Below are positions 27,363 to 35,502 of a stretch of DNA of 64,000 nucleotides, piece by piece; position 1 is the first letter of the stretch; the number at the start of each line of letters is the position of its first letter. The position numbers and the translations under genes were made by a program. A model generated the notes under the pieces. The model ran no database searches. It saw nothing but the letters and a program-made list of their open reading frames with translations, and was not told where the DNA came from. Source of the DNA: Candidatus Francisella endociliophora (GTDB taxonomy: Bacteria > Pseudomonadota > Gammaproteobacteria > Francisellales > Francisellaceae). Location: contig NZ_CP009574.1 of assembly GCF_000764555.1 (NCBI RefSeq), positions 1,550,001 through 1,614,000 of the forward strand, written 5' to 3'.

Positions 27363-29045
27363 ATGAAAAAGATATTTTCGCTTTTTTTAGGCGTTCTGTT
27401 TTTGTATGGTCTTTCATTTTTGGATGAGTGTTTTGCAACAGTTATATTATTATTAACACTGTTTTTTTTTATTGTATATTTGTTTCTCACATCTAAGAAA
27501 AAACCTCTTGGAAGTATTAGTGCAATATATGTGATATTAAGTTTTGCTTTTGTTGCTTGTGTCGCACAGGTGTTTTTAGCAGTTGATTATGCTATTCACC
27601 CTTTTGGGTCACTATTGATTTTATCAATTCTTTTGCCAACTTTTTTCCTATTGGGATATAGGATTATTCTAAGTATTCATTGTTTTTTTGATAGTTTATT
27701 TTTTTCTAAAAAAAATGAAGAAGACACTGATTATGAAAATGATCTAGGATGCTCTATAGTAATTGCTACCCGTAATGAACCTTTTGATGTTTGTAAATTA
27801 ACTTTTGATTCAGCATATGCATTAGATTATCCAGTAGAAAAAAAAGAAATAGTTATAGTTGATAATAGTGACCTAGAATACAAAGATTTTAGAAAGTGGC
27901 AAGAATATGTTACTAAACATAATATGTTAGATGGTATAAGCTGTAAATTTATTCATAGAACTGGAACAGAAGGGTTTAAACCTCGTAATCTTGATATTGC
28001 GATGGATAATGTGAATTTTGATTATGTGTTATTTTTAGATGCAGATTCAACACTACCTAAAAATGCTTTAAAAGTTGGGCTGCCAGAGTTTAAAAAAGAT
28101 TCTAAGCTTGGGTTTGTAAGCTTTCTAATTGAGAGTACAAATTATAATACAAATTTGGTGACAAAAGTTGCTAGTATTTTTCAGAATACAATTCGCTATT
28201 TTAATGAATTTGTTGGTAAGCAAGGTTATTGCAACTATCAAGGTCATAATGGAATTTGGAGTAAAAAAGCACTTAACGCAACTTCTAAATGGGAGGAGTA
28301 TCATAAATCACAGGTAATGGTAACAGAAGATATTGCAGCAGGTTTTAGATGCTATGAAGCAGGATTTACAAGTAAACCAATTTTTCTTAAAACTGGTGAA
28401 TGGGTTCCTACATCACTGAAAGAATTTGAAAAAATGTGGTTAAGATGGTCTTTTGGAGGCATGCAGGTTATGCACAAGTATCTCTCAAATATAATTTCAT
28501 CGTCAAATCTATATTTTCGTGTAAAACTTGATATGCTGTATTTGCTTTTTAAGGTTGTAGCTTCAGGTTTTCCTATATTTGCATTGCTTCTTGTACTTTT
28601 CCCAAAAAATAATGTCGGATTTGTTAGTGTTGTTAATGTGACTCTTATACCGTTATTTATTTTAAGTTTTTGGTATTACATATATGGAGATATTAAAGGC
28701 AGTTTTTTGAGTAAAATTTCTCAGATTTATATAGCAATGTTTATGCTTTCCTCATATGTATTTTGGTGTGGCATAAAAGCAGAAATAAATTATTATTTAA
28801 ATAAGCCTCAAGGTTGGAAACCTACAAGTAAAGTTTTTGATGAGTTTGAAGGTTGGGTTAAAGTTATTTTTGATAATATTGGTAAATTGAGCTTTTCCAT
28901 ACTTGGACTTGGTATTGCAGTCTATTCAATATGTAATCTTTATACACAAGCGGATTTTCATATGTATTTATTATGTATGTTACCGAGCATATTACTTTTT
29001 TTAAATACGATTTTGTGTATAGTTATACTAGGACGAGCAAGGTAG
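27363..29045 (+). CDS. Membrane glycosyltransferase, family GT2 (cellulose-synthase-like)
   Basis: 560 residues. Three to four N-terminal membrane helices (1-115), a cytoplasmic GT-A domain (about 125-370), then five or so C-terminal helices. GT2 motifs: SIVIATRNEP, VDNSD, FLDADS (DxD, near residue 225), TED (near 322) and the processive-type RW in MWLRWSFGG (near 360). It probably makes or extends a polysaccharide using a nucleotide sugar. No polysaccharide operon surrounds it, and the substrate is unknown. Confidence 0.8.
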   Translation: MKKIFSLFLGVLFLYGLSFLDECFATVILLLTLFFFIVYLFLTSKKKPLGSISAIYVILSFAFVACVAQVFLAVDYAIHPFGSLLILSILLPTFFLLGYRIILSIHCFFDSLFFSKKNEEDTDYENDLGCSIVIATRNEPFDVCKLTFDSAYALDYPVEKKEIVIVDNSDLEYKDFRKWQEYVTKHNMLDGISCKFIHRTGTEGFKPRNLDIAMDNVNFDYVLFLDADSTLPKNALKVGLPEFKKDSKLGFVSFLIESTNYNTNLVTKVASIFQNTIRYFNEFVGKQGYCNYQGHNGIWSKKALNATSKWEEYHKSQVMVTEDIAAGFRCYEAGFTSKPIFLKTGEWVPTSLKEFEKMWLRWSFGGMQVMHKYLSNIISSSNLYFRVKLDMLYLLFKVVASGFPIFALLLVLFPKNNVGFVSVVNVTLIPLFILSFWYYIYGDIKGSFLSKISQIYIAMFMLSSYVFWCGIKAEINYYLNKPQGWKPTSKVFDEFEGWVKVIFDNIGKLSFSILGLGIAVYSICNLYTQADFHMYLLCMLPSILLFLNTILCIVILGRAR

Positions 29046-29063
29046 TAATAAATCAATAAGTTA

Positions 29064-30365
29064 ATGATTGAATACGATAATATATTTTATTTGCTAATAG
29101 CATTTGGTTTTGTGTTGCTAAATGCTTTTTTTGTAATGGCTGAGTTTTCTTTGGTTAAACTTAGAAATTCGCAAGCAAAAGTTTTACGTGAGAAAAAAGG
29201 ACTGCAAGGAAAAATACTCTATAGAGTCCATAGTAAGCTAGATATTTACCTTTCTGCTTGCCAGTTAGGGATTACATTAGCGTCACTGGGCCTTGGGTGG
29301 GTTGGTGAGCCTGCATTTTCTGAATTGTTAGAGCCAGTTTTTATATCAATGGATATTACATCTGTTAAAATCTCCAAATTTATAGCCTTTGCAATAGGGT
29401 TTGCGATTATATCCTTTCTGCATATTGTGATTGGTGAGCTGATGCCAAAATCAATGGCAATAAGACAAACAGAAAGATTATCTTTATTGACTTGTATTCC
29501 TTTGTATATTTTTTATTGGGTAATGTTTCCATTTATTTGGATTCTAAACGCAACTGCAAGTTTACTTCTGAGAGTTTTTAGATTGGACACTGTGGCTGAT
29601 GCTGAGTATGGTTATACAGCAGAAGAAGTTAAATTTATCCTTAAAAGTAGCCACCTTAAAAAACCTTTAACAGAAGAGCATCGTGATATTTTATTACGGA
29701 TAGTTGAATTCTCAGGGTTACAGGCTATTGATGCTATGCGACCAATAAAAGAGATGGTAATGATCGATTATGATTTATCAAGTAAAGAAAAGTTAGAAGT
29801 AGTTAAAAAAAATCTCTACACTAGATATCCTGTTTACAAAACAAATAAGAAAAATATAGTAGGAGTCATCCATACAAAGGATATTTTATGTGCTCTTGAT
29901 GATGATTCTAAAAATGAGGAGTTGAGACCAATCTTAAAAGTCTCACATCATGATCAATTGATAGATGTTTTAAGAAAATTCCAGCAAGGTAAGCCACATT
30001 TTGCTTTAGTTTATAAGCACAATAAACTTTTTGGATTTATCACATTGGATAATCTTTTGACGATCTTGATTGGTAGAATGTCTGATGAGTTTCATTTAGT
30101 AAAAGAGCCGTGGGTAACTTTGGAAGTTAATAGATTCTTGATAAAAGCAGATGCTCCTGTGTATGCTATAGAGAGGTTATCAGGTGTTGATTTGTCAGAG
30201 TATCCTGCAGATACAGTTTCAGATCTATTAAAAAGAGTATTTAAAGAACCTGTATCTGAGCATAGTGTATGGGAACAGTCTACTTTTAAAGTAGAGCCAT
30301 ATAGGTTTGAAAAAGGTGAGCTTAAAGAGGTCGTCTTGGAGTTATATGGAGAAGATAAGCATTAA
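29064..30365 (+). CDS. CNNM/CorC-HlyC-like membrane protein with CBS domains
   Basis: 433 residues: a CNNM (DUF21) domain of three to four membrane segments (1-185), a CBS pair (about 205-335, RYPVYKTNKKNIVGVIHTKD) and a C-terminal CorC_HlyC domain (about 345-430). Members are linked to Mg2+/Co2+ transport or resistance; hemolysin in old names is misleading. It begins 18 nt after the glycosyltransferase, and pilin cassette A starts 43 nt downstream. Confidence 0.85.
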   Translation: MIEYDNIFYLLIAFGFVLLNAFFVMAEFSLVKLRNSQAKVLREKKGLQGKILYRVHSKLDIYLSACQLGITLASLGLGWVGEPAFSELLEPVFISMDITSVKISKFIAFAIGFAIISFLHIVIGELMPKSMAIRQTERLSLLTCIPLYIFYWVMFPFIWILNATASLLLRVFRLDTVADAEYGYTAEEVKFILKSSHLKKPLTEEHRDILLRIVEFSGLQAIDAMRPIKEMVMIDYDLSSKEKLEVVKKNLYTRYPVYKTNKKNIVGVIHTKDILCALDDDSKNEELRPILKVSHHDQLIDVLRKFQQGKPHFALVYKHNKLFGFITLDNLLTILIGRMSDEFHLVKEPWVTLEVNRFLIKADAPVYAIERLSGVDLSEYPADTVSDLLKRVFKEPVSEHSVWEQSTFKVEPYRFEKGELKEVVLELYGEDKH

Positions 30366-30408
30366 AAAAACTTGCTAAAAAGTGATTTAGAGAAGCCTAT
30401 GTGTTAAG

Positions 30409-30792
30409 ATGTTCCAAAACATTAGTTTAGAAAATATTAAAATAGTGAACATTAAGAGAAGGTTTCTACGTAAGCAAAAAGGCTTATCTTTGATTGAGAG
30501 TGTTATCTCATCAGGGTTGGTGTTGTTTATGTTGTCATCATCTTTTTTAGTTATAAATTCTACTATTAAAACATCTGTAAACACTGAAAAAAAAACATTG
30601 TTGGCAGAACAATTAGATAAAAAAATAGATTATTATATCTTAACAGGTAGGTTCAGTACGTCTTCAGTTGATAATAATACCTTCACTCAGACAAAGTCGT
30701 CAAACTCTAAATTAGCAAAATTTATTGGTAAAAATAATGACTTTGGTATCACAGTGTCAAAAGAAGTAATAAAATATGGTAAATCTGCGTAA
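30409..30792 (+). CDS. Minor pilin, cassette A gene 1 (PilV/PilE-like, short)
   Basis: 127 residues. The type IV prepilin cleavage site KQKG|LSLIESVIS (Glu5 present) is followed by a hydrophobic helix. The leader is long (about 24 residues). After the helix, EKKTLLAEQLDKKIDYYILTGRF matches the corresponding part of the first pilins of cassettes B and C. It lacks the long globular domain of the cassette B pilin. Overlaps the next gene by 17 nt. Likely processed by PilD and assembled as a minor pilin. Confidence 0.75.
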   Translation: MFQNISLENIKIVNIKRRFLRKQKGLSLIESVISSGLVLFMLSSSFLVINSTIKTSVNTEKKTLLAEQLDKKIDYYILTGRFSTSSVDNNTFTQTKSSNSKLAKFIGKNNDFGITVSKEVIKYGKSA

Positions 30793-31684
30793 AAGATTCG
30801 ATAAAGGTGTTACTCTAGTTGAACTTTTAGTAGCTATAACTATATCTGCCATAGTAATAGTTATGGCAATAAATATCTATATATCAACAAAAAAGATCTA
30901 TCAAAAGACCAAGTCTAAAACTGAATTGGATGTTAAAGAATTAACTACAAAAAAAATACTATATGATGCTGTAATTGATGCGGGATTTTCTTGTAAGTAT
31001 GGTGCTAAGAATCAAGTTTATACTAATAAAACAGGAGAAAACCCTCTTAATTTTAATTTTATGTATGACAGCTCGCCAGTCAGAGTTGGCAAAATTTCAG
31101 ATATAGCTCCTTTTTTAACAGACTCTTTAGGATTTGAAACAAAAGGCTCTGTATATCAGGTAAATACTGATTATATAATGGTTAAAAATGAGGATGTTTT
31201 TACAGAACTAAGTTCTAGACCTATTAATCTAAGTTTGTATTTGGATTCAGTAGATCAACTTGATAAGGGAGACTATCTTGCGCTTTGTAATAATGATGAT
31301 GTTAATATTGTAAAAATTGATAGTGTTAGTGATAGAAAGGTTGAGCTAAATATTGCACCTTCTAGTGAATATCATAAAAATGATTATGCAGGAAAATATA
31401 GTATTCAAATTTTTTATATTGCAGCTAATCAAAGTAAAGAGAATCCTGAAAATGTTAACTATTCATTATTTATGTATACAAAAAGTGGTTCACATAAGGG
31501 AGTAACGTATCCTGTCATAGATGGGGTTTCTGATTTGAAAATTAGTTATTCTATTTTAAATAGAAAAAATCTATCGTGGCGTGATATAACTAGAAATACT
31601 GATTTAGATGATATAGAAGCAAAAGCTATAAAAGTATCATTTAAGTTGAAAGGTAAGCTGTTCGAAAAAGTAATTTTGCTGTAG
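30776..31684 (+). CDS. Minor pilin, cassette A gene 2 (PilW-like)
   Basis: 302 residues. Prepilin site DKG|VTLVELLVA with Glu5 and a hydrophobic N-terminal helix. The globular part has the shared pattern CKYGAKNQVY, QVNTDYIMVK, GDYLALCN and a terminal KVSFKLKGKLFEKVI, which recurs in the second pilins of cassettes B and C. PilW-type minor pilins prime pilus assembly in a complex with PilV and PilX. Translationally overlapped with the preceding gene. Confidence 0.75.
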   Translation: MVNLRKRFDKGVTLVELLVAITISAIVIVMAINIYISTKKIYQKTKSKTELDVKELTTKKILYDAVIDAGFSCKYGAKNQVYTNKTGENPLNFNFMYDSSPVRVGKISDIAPFLTDSLGFETKGSVYQVNTDYIMVKNEDVFTELSSRPINLSLYLDSVDQLDKGDYLALCNNDDVNIVKIDSVSDRKVELNIAPSSEYHKNDYAGKYSIQIFYIAANQSKENPENVNYSLFMYTKSGSHKGVTYPVIDGVSDLKISYSILNRKNLSWRDITRNTDLDDIEAKAIKVSFKLKGKLFEKVILL

Positions 31685-31693
31685 GGAAAAGGT

Positions 31694-33082
31694 TTGAGAA
31701 GTTTAATAAGAGCAAAAGGATCATCATTAGTATCTGCTATGATATTTGGATTTGTTGTCTTGGTGACTGTTTCTGGTCTTGTATATATCGTAAGATATAA
31801 CTTGCTTAGTATTAAGGGATTAGCTGGTCAGGAAGCTATAATGACGGCTGAGCAGCAGTATATACAAAGTATAGTTGAGAAAGGCTCAATTCGACTAGGA
31901 AAAAATAAGCTTGGTAATTATGATTTTGAAAATATTTTGCAAAGCAGGCAACCAATTTTTTCTAATAAAAATGTTGATGTATCATTATATAATGCAGAAC
32001 CTTCAGCAATAACTAGCGATATTATTCATAAGTTGATTTTTAGGAAGAACCTTAAAATTACTAAAGACATTATATTCAAAAATCTGCCTAAACACTCAAT
32101 GATTAATTATTATTCCGAGTTTGTGCCTATTAATGTTCCATATATTGACATCAACAGAATGAATGATATAGAAAAATATTATCACTTAAATGATAAAGGA
32201 AATATTAGTGATTCAAAAAATGGCTTCATAGGATATATAGAAAAAGAATATAGTTGGCTTTTGGTATCTGTAAATAATAGAGCGAGAGTTATTAGCCTAA
32301 GAAACTTAGATATTTCTGATAACTATGAAGTTAAAATTGGCTGGCACCTTGTTAAAGGACATTGGCAAATGCTAATGGCTATATATGATAAGCATCACCT
32401 TTATATATATAGAACTCAACTTAATGATTTGCTAAATAACTTTGATAAAGCTATTTTAAACCTATCTACTGCGGTTAAAACTTTTGATTCTTCAACAAAT
32501 ATCGTTGCTGTTGATTGGCATTATACGAAAGACAATACAGAACCAAATTTAGCGGTATTAAGCACATATTATGATGAGGATGATAAGGCTAGCGTTAGGT
32601 TTATGGATTTTACATATAATAAATTTAAGAATACTTATGATGAAGTTCTAAAAGATACTATTAATGGGTTAGGAGAAATTAATGATAGTAATGTTTTTAT
32701 CGAGGCTTTAGATCCATATTATATATTGGCTAAAAGCCCTTTATACGTTTTTGCAGGTGATAGAATGATTGTCTATAACATAGCTAAAGATCAGAGGTTA
32801 AAAAAAGAAGTTATTAACCTGAACCATGTTGTGGAAAATAAACCAGTAATAGTTAAGAAAGATGACTATAGTTATTATGTTTTAGTTTTTGCAAATGATA
32901 GATATTATCAATATACATATACAAAAAATACTGATGTTATTAATGTATCTGAGCCAGTGATTTATCCTGATCAAAAAATACAAAATATTGTTATAAAATA
33001 TGGTTTGAAATTTATAGTTACGAAAAAACACATATATATCGATGATTTTAAAAATCAACAACTTGCAGAGGTTTCAATATAG
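31694..33082 (+). CDS. Large PilX/GspK-like minor pilin, cassette A
   Basis: 462 residues, TTG start after GGGAAAAGG. Prepilin site RAKG|SSLVSAMIFG with a hydrophobic helix but no Glu5, as in many PilX/GspK-type tip proteins. The large globular part shares IGWxLVxGxW with the equivalents in B and C. Unlike those, it ends early (…LAEVSI) and lacks the Cys-rich C-terminal segment, which appears instead on the next gene. Probably at or near the pilus tip. Confidence 0.65.
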   Translation: MRSLIRAKGSSLVSAMIFGFVVLVTVSGLVYIVRYNLLSIKGLAGQEAIMTAEQQYIQSIVEKGSIRLGKNKLGNYDFENILQSRQPIFSNKNVDVSLYNAEPSAITSDIIHKLIFRKNLKITKDIIFKNLPKHSMINYYSEFVPINVPYIDINRMNDIEKYYHLNDKGNISDSKNGFIGYIEKEYSWLLVSVNNRARVISLRNLDISDNYEVKIGWHLVKGHWQMLMAIYDKHHLYIYRTQLNDLLNNFDKAILNLSTAVKTFDSSTNIVAVDWHYTKDNTEPNLAVLSTYYDEDDKASVRFMDFTYNKFKNTYDEVLKDTINGLGEINDSNVFIEALDPYYILAKSPLYVFAGDRMIVYNIAKDQRLKKEVINLNHVVENKPVIVKKDDYSYYVLVFANDRYYQYTYTKNTDVINVSEPVIYPDQKIQNIVIKYGLKFIVTKKHIYIDDFKNQQLAEVSI

Positions 33083-33714
33083 TGATGTGTGAAATAACTA
33101 AAAAAATTACTATTTTGGGAGTGTTTTTGTTTTATATTACAGGGTTGTATGCAAAGGGGTGTGAGCTTGTAAATTTTGAAAATGGTAAAAATGGTTTATT
33201 AGAGTTTAAATGTGATGAAGATGTATCTCTAAAAAATAATAAATTGGTATTTTACTTCACAGGAAGTCGAGTTAAAGTTGATTCTATTAAAGTAGCTGGT
33301 GGTAAAACGGATTATGATATAGATAAGATATCTAGGAAGCTTAGAAGAGTTGAGTTAAATGTGGTTACAGAAACTATATTTAAAGATTTGGACTATACTG
33401 CCCATGAAGGTGAAATAGTTAAGTTAGAGATAACACCTAAAAGAAAAAGTAATTTAAATTATAAAGTTTTATGGGGAGGAGTTGTAAAGAACTCCTATAA
33501 GAATAGAAAAAATAAAAATAACAATTTGCAGTTCTATAGAAATAAAACTGGAGATTTTTTTGCATATGAAGATGGGTTGGAGTGTGCGATTAAGCATGAT
33601 TGTGATGATAAGATCGAATTGTCAAAACAGTGTGATTCTGAACGGTGTCATAAGCTGAATCAGAAATTAAGTATCTATTCTGATTTTGGTATGGCTCACC
33701 AAAGGATAGTTTAA
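33082..33714 (+). CDS. Exported protein with chitinase-like N-terminal domain and PilX-like tail
   Basis: 210 residues with a signal peptide ending near YAKG. Residues ~25-125 resemble the N-terminal domain of the GH19 chitinase at 48.5-50.3 kb (same C-x-L...G-x-x-G-x-[LI]-x-F-x-C-x-x-D-x-x-L pattern). The last ~60 residues (QFYRNKTGDFFAYEDGLECA...) resemble the C-terminal ends of the large tip proteins of cassettes B and C. It thus looks like a split-off tip carrying its own carbohydrate-binding-like domain. GTG start after GAGG; an ATG follows directly. Confidence 0.6.
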   Translation: MMCEITKKITILGVFLFYITGLYAKGCELVNFENGKNGLLEFKCDEDVSLKNNKLVFYFTGSRVKVDSIKVAGGKTDYDIDKISRKLRRVELNVVTETIFKDLDYTAHEGEIVKLEITPKRKSNLNYKVLWGGVVKNSYKNRKNKNNNLQFYRNKTGDFFAYEDGLECAIKHDCDDKIELSKQCDSERCHKLNQKLSIYSDFGMAHQRIV

Positions 33715-33725
33715 AAAAAACTATC
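33705..33725 (+). terminator. Hairpin between pilin cassettes A and B
   Basis: GATAGTTT and AAACTATC form perfect 8-bp arms around five A residues, overlapping the stop codon of the last cassette A gene. No long T-run follows, so it may be a weak terminator or an mRNA 3' end structure. Confidence 0.4.
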
Positions 33726-33862
33726 AAATCTTATCAAGTTCTAAAAATTTGTAACTAAATCCAAGTCTCACTTATTTCTTATAAATATAAAAACTTCTTT
33801 ATATGTTAAAATTATTATTGTAAAGGCTAAGTTTGTAAGGAAAATTTATAACTGGTTGAGAT

Positions 33863-34558
33863 ATGAAGAGTATAAATAGAAATAATAAAAAAGGATTTAC
33901 ATTAATTGAGGTTCTTATTGCTGCAACCTTAGGTATGTTTTTATTATTTACAGTTATTTATATGATTGGAAATATTTTATCAAAAGCAATTTTGACTGAA
34001 AAAAAAGTTGAACTAGTTAATGAGCTAGATAGTCGGGTAGATAAATTCATGCTAACTAGCGAATTTGATGATAGTGAGCTTGGCGAGATGACTTTTGCTC
34101 AAGGTTCGAGCTCAGCTAGCATATTTGAGTTTACTGGATCTAATTCAAATTTTTCTTTAAATGTAATAAAGAGAGCATATAGCAGTGTAAATCCAGTAAC
34201 AAATATTATAAATCAGCAGCTTGGTGCCTATATGCAAGCAGCCAATGCTATCTATGTTGCAGCAGGTGCAACCATGATTGATGAGAGTCCAGAACTGATT
34301 GCTGAGATTGATGTAGCCAGAGATTTACATTTATCAGATAGTACGGCTAAATGGTCATCTAATACAGGCGTTATTCTAAATCTAGGTACTACACAGATAG
34401 TAACAGCAGTACCTCTTGATGATCCTCCTCTTGAATCAGGAGCATATTTAACTTTAGCACCATTTACAAATGCAGATGTTAGTAATAGTGGAGTGTTTTG
34501 GAGATGCACCGCTTTTGGTTTTGATACGCAACTATTACCTTCTTGGTGTGTCTTGTAG
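33863..34558 (+). CDS. Minor pilin, cassette B gene 1 (PilE/PilV-like)
   Basis: 231 residues. Prepilin site NKKG|FTLIEVLIA with Glu5, hydrophobic helix, then EKKVELVNELDSRVDKFMLTSEFD shared with the first pilins of A and C. The C-terminus has two Cys (FWRCTAF...SWC) that could form the usual pilin disulfide loop. A 148-nt AT-rich gap precedes it, suggesting its own promoter. Overlaps the frame of the next gene only if that gene is started upstream. Confidence 0.8.
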   Translation: MKSINRNNKKGFTLIEVLIAATLGMFLLFTVIYMIGNILSKAILTEKKVELVNELDSRVDKFMLTSEFDDSELGEMTFAQGSSSASIFEFTGSNSNFSLNVIKRAYSSVNPVTNIINQQLGAYMQAANAIYVAAGATMIDESPELIAEIDVARDLHLSDSTAKWSSNTGVILNLGTTQIVTAVPLDDPPLESGAYLTLAPFTNADVSNSGVFWRCTAFGFDTQLLPSWCVL

Positions 34559-34572
34559 ATTTGGAGGTGCAG

Positions 34573-35493
34573 ATGGTAAGTATTAAAAGAAATAAAAATG
34601 ATGGAGTTTCTTTAGTAGGGGTCTTGGTTGCAGTAGTTATTTCATCAATTGTTATAATGGCTTTAATAACAATTTTCATAACTGTAAAAGATAGATATAA
34701 CCTTTATAAGGATAAAACCACAGCAGAAGTTAAGCAATTACTAGTTAAGTCAATATTGTATGACTTTGTTAAAGATGTTGGTTTTGCTTGTAAGTTTGGT
34801 TATTCAGAACAGGTGCATCATGATAGAACAAATGACTCTTTAGATGGTTTTTTTACTGATGCATCTGCTCTTCGGGTTGGTAATTTACCTCTAACAACAT
34901 CTAATCATCTCCCTGAACAGCTAGAAGCTGGATGTTCTGAAAAATGTTATCAAGCAAATACTGATTATATAATGATTAAAAAAGAAGAGGATCACACCTT
35001 TTTAATAGGTACAAATGCTTTAGATACAACTCTTAATGTTGTATCTGCAGATGGGATTGAAAGTGGAGATTATTTATTCTTGTGTGGCAAAAATAACATA
35101 AATATGGTTAGAGCAAATTCAGTAAATTTAGGAACAAATACTATTGAGTTGTCACAAGCACCTACAGCAAGTGTTTATTATCCAGGAGATTATTTAGGAG
35201 AGTATTCTTTTGAGGTTTTATATGTAGGTAATGCTGGAGAGCAGGATGAAAATGGACAAGATATTTTTGCACTATATATTTATATGAAAAGTGATAACAC
35301 ACAAGGTGAATCCTTTGAGTTGGTTAGAGGAGTTGAGAGTTTGCAAATAGAGAGAATCACTTCTATTAGCAATGGTAATATTTCTTGGGACAGAGTGTCT
35401 TCAGATGTTGATTTGCAAGACTCTAATGATACAGCAATAAGGGTATCTTTCTCTATTGATGGTAATAGATATCACAAGATAATTAATTTATAG
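34573..35493 (+). CDS. Minor pilin, cassette B gene 2 (PilW-like, Glu5 lost)
   Basis: 306 residues from the ATG that has GGAGG 6 nt upstream; an in-frame ATG at 34543 would add ten residues and overlap the previous gene. Prepilin site NDG|VSLVGVLVA: position 5 is Gly, not the Glu found in the A and C equivalents. The globular part matches them closely (CKFGYSEQVHHD, QANTDYIMIKKEE, GDYLFLCGKN, YVGNAGEQDENGQDIF). Loss of Glu5 is expected to change how it enters the pilus. Confidence 0.75.
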   Translation: MVSIKRNKNDGVSLVGVLVAVVISSIVIMALITIFITVKDRYNLYKDKTTAEVKQLLVKSILYDFVKDVGFACKFGYSEQVHHDRTNDSLDGFFTDASALRVGNLPLTTSNHLPEQLEAGCSEKCYQANTDYIMIKKEEDHTFLIGTNALDTTLNVVSADGIESGDYLFLCGKNNINMVRANSVNLGTNTIELSQAPTASVYYPGDYLGEYSFEVLYVGNAGEQDENGQDIFALYIYMKSDNTQGESFELVRGVESLQIERITSISNGNISWDRVSSDVDLQDSNDTAIRVSFSIDGNRYHKIINL

Positions 35494-35502
35494 GTGTTTT
35501 TT

